Source: Sphingomonadales bacterium
Lineage (GTDB): Bacteria > Pseudomonadota > Alphaproteobacteria > Sphingomonadales > Sphingomonadaceae
Direction of reading: 5' to 3'
Assembly (NCBI GenBank): GCA_024636595.1
Contig: JAGXGT010000178.1
Location: 1 to 8,507 of the forward strand
Length of the DNA stretch: 8,507 nucleotides
Positions 1-7,026 of the stretch are shown one piece after another (within the stretch, counting starts at the first letter, position 1; every line of letters begins with the position of its first letter). A model generated the notes under the pieces. The model had not been told where the DNA came from. It saw only the letters and a list, made by a program, of their open reading frames with translations, and did no database searches. Both the position numbers and the translations under genes were made by a program.

Positions 1-2823
1 AGCGGCGTCAAGCTGTTCGGGCGGCTGGAGAATGGCAAGCTCAGCTTTGGCGAACTCGACAAGTTTACCGATCCGGACGATGACAGTCCGCTGTCCCTGC
101 CGGATATCTGGCTGGGACTGTCCGACGCCAAGTTGCGGATCGACAGCGAGTATGGGGCCGTTGGCCTGGCGTTGAATGGCGAAGGCGAATTGCACGATGG
201 TTTCAGCGGAGAAATCGCCGCGATTAGTCAGGGTCTGGAAGCTGGCGGTTGTGCTGTGAGCAAACCGACCTTTTTCGGGAAGGTCGCTATTCGCGGTAAG
301 AAACCGAATTTACAAGGACCGCTGCGGCTGCCGAGCGTCTCCTGCAGCGATCTGGACCTGACTGCAGAAGCGGTTGCGGCTCAGGTCTCGGTGGATCTCG
401 GCGCGGATCTCGCCAGTTGGGCCGGCACGATCGGTCTCAGCGGCGGGCCTTTCCGCTATGCTGATTATGCGAGCCGCACCATCAAGGCGTCACTGGAATT
501 GGCTGGTGATTTGAAACAGAGCAGCGGCGATGTTGATCTGACCGCCAGCGGGTTGCGGTCTCCCTATGCAACGGCCGATACGTCGCACATCCAGGGCCCG
601 TTTGCCCTGGGCTATGGGGGTGCCGAGATGACCGCCAGTTTTTCCGGTCAACCAGATATTCGCGGCGTCCATGTCGAGAAAAATCTTTTGCGGCAGGCCG
701 CAAGTCTGTCGGCATCGGTCGCCGGGACACCGGTCGGGCCGCTTGCCGAACGATTTGCCAAGGCGGTTCAGCAAGCCGGCAACCAGTTCGATGTTTCCAG
801 CGATATCAAATTCACGAAAGGCACCGGGCGGACAACCCTTTCGCTCAATGCGCTGGGCGCCCGGTCGCAATCCGGAGCGACCGTCAGCTTGAGCGATGCG
901 CTGCTGCTCGCCTTTACCGACAAGAATATCCGGATGCTGGCGGACGGCAATATTCGACTGGAAGGCGGTGGTTTTCCCAGCGCGAATTTCGTGCTCAACG
1001 ATGGCAGTCTCTCCCGGGGTTTTTCCGGCCGGCTTGAAATGGCCAACTATCAGGCTGGTTCGGCGCAGTTGAAAATTCCGGCGCTCGCTTTTTCGCCAAC
1101 GCGGCAGGGAGGAACCAATATCGATGGTCGGATCATCCTGACCGGGCCGCTGGGTGACGGACAGATCACCGGGCTGCAGGTGCCGGTCAGCGGCTATATT
1201 GCGAGAAACGGCAATTTCTCTCTGTTCCGGCAGTGCATCAATCTGCAATTTGCCAGCTTGCGCACCGCATCCTTGCGCGCAGGACCTACCAGCACGCGTC
1301 TGTGTCCGCAGGGCAGCGCCATCGTCACCGGCAACGGTTCGTCGGTGAACATTGCGGCCAATGCGCCTTCGCTCACACTGAATGGCGATGTTGGCGGTAC
1401 GCCGCTCGCCATTTCCAGCGGTGCGCTCAGCTTTTCCCGTGCGAGCGGCCTGACCGCGCAGAACGTCGGGATACGGCTGGGCACGCCGGCCAGTATGACA
1501 AGCCTCGACATGGCGGTGCTCAGCGCCAAGTTCGGGCAGACGATCAACGGGCGGATCGAAGGCGCCTCCGGAAAAATCGCCAATGTACCGCTGCTGATGG
1601 AAAAGATCGAAGGCGACTGGCGTTATGAAAATGGGCAGTTTCTGGCCGATACCAGTCTGCTGGTCCGCGATGAGCAATCGGTGGAACGGTTCCGGCCCTT
1701 GATCAGCAACGACGTCATGCTGAGCTTTGACGGCAAGAACATCATCGCTACGGGCCGGCTGCGGGAGCCGGAGACGCTGACCGCGATTGCGGCGATTGAT
1801 ATCCTCCACACGCTGGCCAATAGTGAGGGAAGGGCACTGATCGACGTGCCGTCACTGACCTTCAACGAACGCCTGCAGCCGGAACAGCTGACCCCGCTCA
1901 CGCTGGGTGTGATCGCCAATGTCCAGGGGGAGATATCGGGAACCGGGCGGATTGACTGGGATGCGTCCGAAAATGGTATAAAAAGCACCGGGCGCTTTCT
2001 GACCAATGGCCTCAACCTGGCCGCTGCCTTTGGTCCGGTGACCGGGCTGGCGGGCGAGATCAATTTCTCCGACCTGCTGGCGCTGGAAACCGCTCCGGGG
2101 CAGGTTGTGACCCTGTCGGAAGTCAATCCCGGTGTCGCTGTGTTTAACGGACAAATCCGCTATCGCCTGCTCGCCGACTACAAGATGCAGATCGAAGGCG
2201 GTCAATGGCCGTTTGCTGGTGGCAAACTATATCTCGAACCGACCATATTGGATCTCGGTGAAGACGCCGAGAGGCGGCTGCAATTTACGGTCGAGGGCGT
2301 CGATGCGGCGCAGTTCCTGACCCAGTTTGATTTTGAGAATATGTCCGCGACCGGTGTGTTTGACGGCAAGCTGCCGATGATTTTCAATCAGGATGGTGGC
2401 CGGGTGGTCGGTGGGTATCTGGTGGCGCGGGAAGGCGGCGGCACGCTCGCCTATGTCGGCGAACTCACCTACGAAGATATGGGGACGATGGCGAATTTTG
2501 CCTTCAATGCGCTCAAATCGATCAGATATCGCAACCTCACCATCGGCATGGATGGCGATATTGCCGGCGAAATCATCACCGAAGTCAAATTTGACGGATT
2601 GCAACAAGGGGAGGGTGCGAGCCGCAATTTCATCACCAAGCAACTCGCCCGCATTCCCCTCCAGTTCAACGTCCGTATCCAGGCGCCGTTCATGCAATTG
2701 ATGAGCAGCGCCAAATCCTATTATGAACCGGAAATATTGGTCGGACAGAACCTGCCGGCGCTATTGCGGGCGCAGGAGGAGAGGGCCAAAGCAGCCGTGA
2801 AGGTTCTCAAAGAAGATGAATAG
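1..2823 (+). CDS. ydbH: YdbH-family intermembrane phospholipid transport protein, 5' end outside window
   Basis: The reading frame is open from base 1 and ends at TAG 2821-2823, so 940 codons are visible and the true start lies upstream. The TTG at 133 is an internal Leu codon, not a start. The protein is a long run of short beta-type segments rich in Gly, Ser, Thr and Asn, as in AsmA-like bridge proteins. The C-terminal part (about visible residues 750-870) holds the YdbH-type region, with QFLTQFDFENMSATGVFDG and later GGTLAYVGEL. E. coli YdbH has about 880 residues, so this homologue is longer even without its N-terminus. Family knowledge: YdbH is anchored in the inner membrane, spans the periplasm, and works with TamB and YhdP in moving phospholipid to the outer membrane. 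The immediate neighbours ynbE and ydbL, in the E. coli order, support the call strongly. The missing N-terminus should carry the membrane anchor. Confidence 0.88.
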   Translation, partial: SGVKLFGRLENGKLSFGELDKFTDPDDDSPLSLPDIWLGLSDAKLRIDSEYGAVGLALNGEGELHDGFSGEIAAISQGLEAGGCAVSKPTFFGKVAIRGKKPNLQGPLRLPSVSCSDLDLTAEAVAAQVSVDLGADLASWAGTIGLSGGPFRYADYASRTIKASLELAGDLKQSSGDVDLTASGLRSPYATADTSHIQGPFALGYGGAEMTASFSGQPDIRGVHVEKNLLRQAASLSASVAGTPVGPLAERFAKAVQQAGNQFDVSSDIKFTKGTGRTTLSLNALGARSQSGATVSLSDALLLAFTDKNIRMLADGNIRLEGGGFPSANFVLNDGSLSRGFSGRLEMANYQAGSAQLKIPALAFSPTRQGGTNIDGRIILTGPLGDGQITGLQVPVSGYIARNGNFSLFRQCINLQFASLRTASLRAGPTSTRLCPQGSAIVTGNGSSVNIAANAPSLTLNGDVGGTPLAISSGALSFSRASGLTAQNVGIRLGTPASMTSLDMAVLSAKFGQTINGRIEGASGKIANVPLLMEKIEGDWRYENGQFLADTSLLVRDEQSVERFRPLISNDVMLSFDGKNIIATGRLREPETLTAIAAIDILHTLANSEGRALIDVPSLTFNERLQPEQLTPLTLGVIANVQGEISGTGRIDWDASENGIKSTGRFLTNGLNLAAAFGPVTGLAGEINFSDLLALETAPGQVVTLSEVNPGVAVFNGQIRYRLLADYKMQIEGGQWPFAGGKLYLEPTILDLGEDAERRLQFTVEGVDAAQFLTQFDFENMSATGVFDGKLPMIFNQDGGRVVGGYLVAREGGGTLAYVGELTYEDMGTMANFAFNALKSIRYRNLTIGMDGDIAGEIITEVKFDGLQQGEGASRNFITKQLARIPLQFNVRIQAPFMQLMSSAKSYYEPEILVGQNLPALLRAQEERAKAAVKVLKEDE

Positions 2824-2833
2824 TCCATTCAGC

Positions 2834-2840
2834 GAGGGGA
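2834..2840 (+). promoter_or_regulatory. Ribosome binding site deciding the ynbE start
   Basis: GAGGGGA lies 8 bases before the ATG at 2849. The earlier in-frame ATG at 2816, which overlaps the ydbH stop, and the later one at 2906 have no comparable purine-rich motif, so 2849 is favoured. Confidence 0.55.
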
Positions 2841-2848
2841 AAGCGACA

Positions 2849-3091
2849 ATGCTTTATCAGACAAGTCAATTGACGGACCGACCGATTGGTGCGATTCGTC
2901 GCAAGATGAGGAGTTTAGCCACCGCCGGTCTGATTTTGGGAATAGTGACAGGGCTTTCCGCCTGCGTTCAGGTGACGGCACCGGACAAGCCGATTGTTAT
3001 CAATCTCAATATCAATATCAAGCAGGAAGTGGTGTATCGACTGGATGGCGATGCAAAAGACCTGATCAACAAGGAAGCGGATATTTTCTAA
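2849..3091 (+). CDS. ynbE: YnbE-family outer-membrane lipoprotein
   Basis: A small lipoprotein of 80 residues from the chosen ATG. A hydrophobic stretch (about residues 22-37) ends in the lipobox LSAC with Cys39. The mature part is about 41 residues, with the family signature APDKPIVINLNINIKQEV and a C-terminal acidic-hydrophobic end EADIF, closely paralleling E. coli YnbE. The residue after Cys is Val, so there is no Asp retention signal and outer-membrane sorting is expected. Family knowledge: YnbE pairs with the C-terminal end of YdbH to complete the intermembrane lipid bridge. E. coli YnbE is 61 residues; starting at the internal ATG 2906 would also give exactly 61 with Cys at 20, so the first 19 residues may not be translated. 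A start at 2816 would give 91. It lies 25 bases after ydbH and overlaps the ydbL start. Confidence 0.85.
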   Translation: MLYQTSQLTDRPIGAIRRKMRSLATAGLILGIVTGLSACVQVTAPDKPIVINLNINIKQEVVYRLDGDAKDLINKEADIF

Positions 3092-3486
3092 TGTTTGAGT
3101 ATATGAAGAAAAACAAGGCTTTGGCCGCAATTGGTGCACTGGTTTTGACGGCGGTTGTAGCCGTGCCGGTGATGGCGCAGCGCGATCCGGCCTATGAAGC
3201 GGCGCGGTCATCGGGTGTCATTGGCGAAAAGCCAGACGGCTATCTCGGCTATGTGTCTTCGCCGTCTCCGGCGATCAAGGCGCTGGTCGAAGATATCAAT
3301 ATCAAGCGCAAGGCGGCTTACACGCGCAAGGCGCAGGAAACCAATTCGACGGTTGAGCAATTTGCCTTCACGTCGGGCTGCAATCTGATCATGCGCACGG
3401 TGAGCGGCGAGAAATATCAGACGCCGAGCGGCACCTGGAACACGCGGGACAGTTCCGACCCGGTGCGCGATTCGCGTTGCCCCTGA
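3091..3486 (+). CDS. ydbL: YdbL-family (DUF1318) periplasmic protein
   Basis: A 131-residue secreted protein. The start ATG overlaps the ynbE stop (TAATG), typical of translational coupling; AAGGAAG at 3071-3077 is a rather distant ribosome binding site. An alternative ATG at 3103 would remove four residues. The signal peptide spans about 1-29 (KK near the start, a hydrophobic core, then PVMA before QRD). The mature part has the YdbL pattern: EAARSSGVIGEKPDGYLGYV (34-54), then ALVEDINIKRKAAYTRKAQE (64-83), then a GxW-containing end (GTW 114-116). Family knowledge: YdbL is encoded with ydbH and ynbE and modulates the YdbH-YnbE bridge in the periplasm. Two Cys residues, C97 and C130, lie in the mature part and could form a disulfide; E. 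coli YdbL, as I recall it, has neither. The C-terminus is also somewhat longer than in E. coli. Confidence 0.85.
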   Translation: MFEYMKKNKALAAIGALVLTAVVAVPVMAQRDPAYEAARSSGVIGEKPDGYLGYVSSPSPAIKALVEDINIKRKAAYTRKAQETNSTVEQFAFTSGCNLIMRTVSGEKYQTPSGTWNTRDSSDPVRDSRCP

Positions 3487-3510
3487 ACTAGCGCACATCC
3501 GCTGATTACG

Positions 3511-3544
3511 AAAAGGCGCGCCGGTTAAGCCGGTGCGCCTTTTT
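3511..3544. terminator. Intrinsic terminator shared by the ydbH unit and mscS
   Basis: A 14-base-pair stem pairs 3511-3524 with 3530-3543 around the 5-base loop TTAAG. Only one pair is a G-U wobble. On the + strand the stem runs into five T's (3540-3544), then CC and four more T's, a good terminator for ydbH-ynbE-ydbL. On the - strand the stem ends in four T's, so it may also stop the convergent transcript, less strongly. The right arm is coding sequence of the - strand MscS gene, whose stop codon lies in the loop. Confidence 0.85.
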
Positions 3545-4913
3545 CCTTTTCAACCGATCCGCTAACCAGATGGAGGTCGCGTTGCGGGAAGGGGATGGTG
3601 ATGCCATATTTGGCCAGCGCCGTGTCAATTTCCCAGCAATAGGTCGCGTGCACCCTGCCGGGCTTCTTGGTCGCCTCATCGGTAAGCCAAACAATCAACT
3701 CAAAATCCAGGCTGCTGTCGCCGAAGCCAACAAGCCAGACGTCGGGCTTGCGGTTCTTGAACCCTTTGAGGGTAAATTCCACGTTGTCCGCCGCTTCCAA
3801 TATAGCCTTTTTGACCAGATCCTTGTCCGTTCCGTATGCCACGCCGACGGGCACGTGCATGCGTCGCTTGGCTTCCCGCAACGTCCAGTTGATCACCCGT
3901 TTGTTGATGAATTCCGAATTGGGGACCAGCATGTCGATATTGTCATTGGTGGTGATCAACGTGCTGCGCACATTGATTTCTCGCACCTCCCCGGTGATGC
4001 CGCTCTCCAGATCGACAAAATCGCCGACCTTGAGCGTTTTCTCGAGAATGATTATAATGCCGGCAACGAAGTTGGAAAAAATCGATTGCAGGCCAAAACC
4101 GATGCCGACACCAAGAGCGCCTGTGAATACGGCGAAGGCGGTGAGATCGATGCCGACCATGTTCAGCGCGATGAAAATGGCAACACCAATCATCAGGATT
4201 CGGATCAACTGGCCAAACAGCCCCCTGACCGACGGGGTCATTCTTTGCGACTTGCCCAGCCGTGTCTCAATAAGCCGGGAGAAAAAGGAAGCGCCCCAAA
4301 TCAGTGCAATCGCGATCACCAGTATTTTGAAAATATCGAGCAAGGAAAGGTCTTCGCCCAGAGGTATCGAAAGTTGGTCGAGAAATTCGACTAGTGGCTC
4401 GAACAGACGAACGACAACCAGAAGCGCACCGATGATCGTGAGGGTGATGATGGTCCAGCGCCAGAACGGGTCGTCGCTGGTTATCGCAAAAGTGCGAATG
4501 ATGAGGGTCGCGAGGAGCGCAGCTCCGACTATACGCATATAGTCGACCGGAATACCGCGTCCGGCAAAACCCGCGATTATCAGCCAGATTATGGTGGACG
4601 CAATCAGCGGAAAGACAAGCGTTGCCGAAACCGATTCATATTTTCCGCCACGAAAGGTTTCGGACAGGTCGGAAAAAAAGCCGCCGGTTGCCGCCCTCAA
4701 TACACGACTAAAAAGAACGCCGAGAGCCAGCGCAACGACAATGCCGCCCAGTTGTAGCCAGATCGTCGCCGACAGCAGTTCCGCCTGCATGCGGAGAAAA
4801 AAGGCAGAGAAAAACGCGCTTATGTCGTAAAATCCGGCGCCAATATCCTGCAGCGAAGGAACGTCGGCTATATCCGGGATGGTCGAGGTTGCGACAAGTA
4901 GGTTCGCGATCAT
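3525..4913 (-). CDS. MscS-family mechanosensitive ion channel
   Basis: A 462-residue inner-membrane protein, larger than E. coli MscS (286) because of extra N-terminal membrane segments. Likely transmembrane stretches are near 51-72, 97-118, 125-143, 151-168, 191-211 and 234-254, followed by the pore helix near 259-289. The pore helix has the family pattern GALGVGIGFGLQSIFSNFVAG (264-284). The beta domain follows with EKTLKVGDFVDL, GEVREINVRST and the LVPNSEFI motif (329-336). The C-terminal alpha-beta domain ends with ITIPFPQRDLHL (438-449), as expected. Family role: opens under membrane tension and releases solutes during hypo-osmotic shock; regulated subtypes exist. The ATG is 4 bases after the zntB stop with no strong ribosome binding site, suggesting coupled translation. 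An in-frame TGA lies six codons upstream, so this is the first possible ATG. The stop codon lies in the loop of the downstream terminator. Confidence 0.92.
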   Translation of the reverse strand: MIANLLVATSTIPDIADVPSLQDIGAGFYDISAFFSAFFLRMQAELLSATIWLQLGGIVVALALGVLFSRVLRAATGGFFSDLSETFRGGKYESVSATLVFPLIASTIIWLIIAGFAGRGIPVDYMRIVGAALLATLIIRTFAITSDDPFWRWTIITLTIIGALLVVVRLFEPLVEFLDQLSIPLGEDLSLLDIFKILVIAIALIWGASFFSRLIETRLGKSQRMTPSVRGLFGQLIRILMIGVAIFIALNMVGIDLTAFAVFTGALGVGIGFGLQSIFSNFVAGIIIILEKTLKVGDFVDLESGITGEVREINVRSTLITTNDNIDMLVPNSEFINKRVINWTLREAKRRMHVPVGVAYGTDKDLVKKAILEAADNVEFTLKGFKNRKPDVWLVGFGDSSLDFELIVWLTDEATKKPGRVHATYCWEIDTALAKYGITIPFPQRDLHLVSGSVEKEKGAPA

Positions 4914-4917
4914 ATCT

Positions 4918-5934
4918 TTAAATCCATTTCAGGCGCTTGAGCACGTAAATCTCGGCTATCATCAGGATCGTCATGATGGCGCAGGTGATCCAGAACGCCA
5001 GATTGCTGCTCACCCCGGGCATCCCGCCGACATTGATACCGAGCAGACCGGTCAGAAAACTCAGCGGCAGGAAAATGGCGGCGACAATCGACAGGGCGTA
5101 CATCGTCCGGTTCATCGATTCCGCCATCTTGTTGGCCAGTTCATCGAGCACGACAATCGCCCGGTCGCGCGCCGCATCGAGATCTTCCAGATAGCGCAGC
5201 GTTCGGTCGGCCGTCTCCCGCAAGCCCATGCGCTGACTCGGATTGAGCCAGTCCGGCGCGTCATATTGCAGATTGGCGAGCGCCTCTCTTTGCGGCGACA
5301 GATAGCGGCGTAACGCCACCGTGTCCTGCCGCGATTCGGCTATTTTCGAGCGCAATTTTGTGGGCTGTTCGGTATCAACCTGGGCCTCAAGAGCGTCGAG
5401 ACGGTCTTCTAGTTCGATGATGACATCATTGATTTTCAGCGACAGGCGCTCGGATAATGCGACAAATAAATCCGGGGCAGTCTCCGCTCCATGACCGCCA
5501 TCAATGATGTCGGACAGGACGTCGCGCGGTGTCAGCAGGCGCTCGTAGCGCACGGTGATAATCCGATGGGGCTCCACCCACATGCGGATGGCGACCATGT
5601 CCTCCGGCTCGGCGCCTTCGTTCAGGTTGACGCCGCGCAAGATGACCAGCAGTCCGTCGTCGACCCGCAGGCTGCGGGGACGTGATTCCTTTGCCAATAG
5701 CGCGCCAATGACTGGAGCGGGAATGCCGGACTTGTTGCGCAACCAGGATTCTGCCCGTTCCGAAACATTATCGAGATGCAGCCAGAGCGGAGCCGATCCG
5801 CTTTCGGTTGCTTCAACTTCTGCCCAATCGCACAGGCGTCCGCCGCCTTTGCCATCCAATATGCATCCGAATAATAGCCCGTCTTCCGGTTCAATATCAT
5901 GGACACGGGATTTTATCGCCGGCGCGTCAGTCAT
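4918..5934 (-). CDS. zntB: ZntB-type CorA-superfamily metal transporter
   Basis: 338 residues, close to E. coli ZntB (327). A large cytoplasmic N-terminal domain (about 1-270) includes PLWLHLDN (49-56), RSLRVDDGLLVILRGVNLN (87-105) and VEPHRIITVRYERL (120-133), then a long charged helix (about 155-275) that should form the pore funnel. Two transmembrane helices lie at about 279-299 and 312-332. The signature loop is GIN (299-301) followed by GGMPG (303-307). Classical CorA magnesium channels have GMN; GIN with a GG(M/I)PG loop is the ZntB pattern. Family knowledge: ZntB is a pentamer, and the E. coli protein has been shown to move zinc with protons. Substrate here is inferred. CAGGAG lies 6 bases before the ATG. 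The gene is 28 bases after the CDF gene and 4 bases before mscS. Confidence 0.87.
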   Translation of the reverse strand: MTDAPAIKSRVHDIEPEDGLLFGCILDGKGGGRLCDWAEVEATESGSAPLWLHLDNVSERAESWLRNKSGIPAPVIGALLAKESRPRSLRVDDGLLVILRGVNLNEGAEPEDMVAIRMWVEPHRIITVRYERLLTPRDVLSDIIDGGHGAETAPDLFVALSERLSLKINDVIIELEDRLDALEAQVDTEQPTKLRSKIAESRQDTVALRRYLSPQREALANLQYDAPDWLNPSQRMGLRETADRTLRYLEDLDAARDRAIVVLDELANKMAESMNRTMYALSIVAAIFLPLSFLTGLLGINVGGMPGVSSNLAFWITCAIMTILMIAEIYVLKRLKWI

Positions 5935-5940
5935 TGAATA

Positions 5941-5946
5941 CTCCTG
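5941..5946 (-). promoter_or_regulatory. Ribosome binding site of zntB
   Basis: CAGGAG on the - strand, 6 bases before the ATG at 5934. It sits in the short gap after the CDF stop and fixes the start. No promoter is evident in this 28-base gap. Confidence 0.75.
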
Positions 5947-5962
5947 CTCTTGGTCTGTCCCT

Positions 5963-6931
5963 TCATTTGCCGTCGGGCGGTCGCTGCGAACTCATTTCTC
6001 CAGCGGCAATCGCCGTCGCATGATGCTGCCGCCAGTTTTGGGCTTCGATGAATATCCGTTTGACCTGCGGGAATTGGTTTTTAATGGCTTTTTCAAAATC
6101 AGTGATCGCCTGCTCGACCTTGCCGGCGGTCAAGCTATCGTCAAAATCGACGCTGGCTGCGAGCAATATATCTTCCGGGCCCATGTGCATGGTCAATATT
6201 TCATTCATGCCGGTGATCCGTCTGTCATTGGAAACCACTGCCCGGATTCCGGCAACCACCGCCGGAGAAGCGCCTTCGCCGATTAGCAGGCCCTTGCTTT
6301 CATAGGCCAGGAGGATCGCCACGAACGCCAGCACAACACCAATGCAAATGGAGGCAATGCCGTCGAGTATCGGCAGATCAAAATATTGTGAGGCAAATAT
6401 GCCGCAAAAGGCGATCATCAGCCCCATCATCGCAGCGCTGTCTTCAAACAATATCGTGAAAACCGTGGGATCCTTGGAGTTGCGGACGGCCGCATACCAG
6501 GACTGGTCTCCCCGAGTGCGCCTGAATTCCCGAAAGGCGACCCACCAAGCCGCGCCTTCGAACACCATCGCCAACCCGAGAACCGCATAGGACCATCCGG
6601 GCGATACCACCGGATGCGGATTGGAGAGGCTTTGCACACCTTCATAGATGGAAATGCCGGCGCCGATGGCGAAGATCAAGATTGCCACCACGAAGGTCCA
6701 GAAATATAGCTCCATGCCATAGCCGAAAGGATGTTTCTCGTCGGGCGGTCGCACGGCGCGTTTCAGGCCAAACAGCATCAACAGCTGATTGCCGCTATCA
6801 ACAACCGAGTGCACGCCTTCGCTGAACATGGCTGAACTACCGGTAAAAGATGCGGCGACAAATTTGGAAACGGCGATCAGGCTGTTGCCAGCCAAGGCCG
6901 CATAAATCACTGTCTTTGAGCCTGAAGCCAT
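5963..6931 (-). CDS. Cation diffusion facilitator, SLC30A9 (ZnT9)-type
   Basis: 322 residues with about six transmembrane segments (near 8-28, 33-55, 77-97, 113-134, 160-181, 192-211) and a cytoplasmic C-terminal domain (about 218-300). The second segment carries MFSEGVHSVVDSGNQLL (35-51), with the metal-site pair H41xxxD45. The HPFGYGMELYFW segment (67-78) follows. The fifth segment has FEDSAAMMG (162-170) instead of the usual HxxxD or DxxxD. This pattern (HSxxDxxNQ, RDP/KDP before LxEDxAA, VDFD in the tail) matches my memory of human SLC30A9 better than of E. coli YiiP. Family role: exchange of zinc or a similar divalent cation for protons across the inner membrane; substrate is inferred. 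The C-terminus ends with a short polar tail (301-322). The ATG is preceded by AAGGGGG 11 bases upstream, inside a hairpin loop. It heads the run with zntB and mscS. Confidence 0.88.
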   Translation of the reverse strand: MASGSKTVIYAALAGNSLIAVSKFVAASFTGSSAMFSEGVHSVVDSGNQLLMLFGLKRAVRPPDEKHPFGYGMELYFWTFVVAILIFAIGAGISIYEGVQSLSNPHPVVSPGWSYAVLGLAMVFEGAAWWVAFREFRRTRGDQSWYAAVRNSKDPTVFTILFEDSAAMMGLMIAFCGIFASQYFDLPILDGIASICIGVVLAFVAILLAYESKGLLIGEGASPAVVAGIRAVVSNDRRITGMNEILTMHMGPEDILLAASVDFDDSLTAGKVEQAITDFEKAIKNQFPQVKRIFIEAQNWRQHHATAIAAGEMSSQRPPDGK

Positions 6932-6954
6932 AAAAAATGCGGCCCCCTTGCCGC
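6932..6954 (-). promoter_or_regulatory. Terminator-like hairpin with the ribosome binding site in its loop, before the CDF gene
   Basis: On the - strand GCGGC (6954-6950), a loop of AAGGGG and GCCGC (6943-6939) form a 5-base-pair GC-only stem. It is followed by one A and six T's that run directly into the ATG at 6931. The loop and first stem base contain the only plausible Shine-Dalgarno motif, AAGGGGG (6949-6943). The structure could end transcripts coming from the crotonase gene, or could modulate CDF expression. Seen in sequence; function is inference. Confidence 0.45.
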
Positions 6955-6963
6955 GAAAAAAAT

Positions 6964-6992
6964 ACCCTTCACTACAATCCGTCTCGCGTCAA
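6964..6992 (-). promoter_or_regulatory. Candidate promoter of the CDF-zntB-mscS run
   Basis: CTTGACG on the - strand, with the -35 hexamer TTGACG at 6992-6987, is an excellent -35 match. The hexamer 17 bases later (6969-6964, AAGGGT) is a poor -10 match, so only the -35 half is convincing. It lies in the 95-base gap between the crotonase stop and the CDF start. Confidence 0.25.
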
Positions 6993-7026
6993 GAATGGGG
7001 CCGCTATCCGAACCGTCCTGGTGGTT

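Noticed and set aside
490..1809. Long - strand open frame of 439 codons inside ydbH
   Set aside because: It lies wholly antisense to a well-supported gene. Its product is rich in Arg, Gln, Gly and His with no domain pattern, as expected from the mirror of a codon-biased gene.
3009..3307. A 15-base exact match between ynbE (3009-3023) and ydbL (3293-3307)
   Set aside because: Both copies encode INIK in frame, within regions conserved independently in the two families (a beta strand in YnbE, the DIN segment in YdbL). Most likely coincidence of similar codons, not a mobile or regulatory repeat.
3570..4542. Two + strand open frames (274 and 291 codons) opposite mscS
   Set aside because: They are antisense to an MscS gene with all family motifs, overlap each other, and show low-complexity polar composition without a recognisable fold.
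5555..6286. + strand open frame of 243 codons opposite zntB and the CDF gene
   Set aside because: It crosses two confident - strand genes and their gap, with Ser/Arg-rich composition and no ribosome binding site. It is a shadow.
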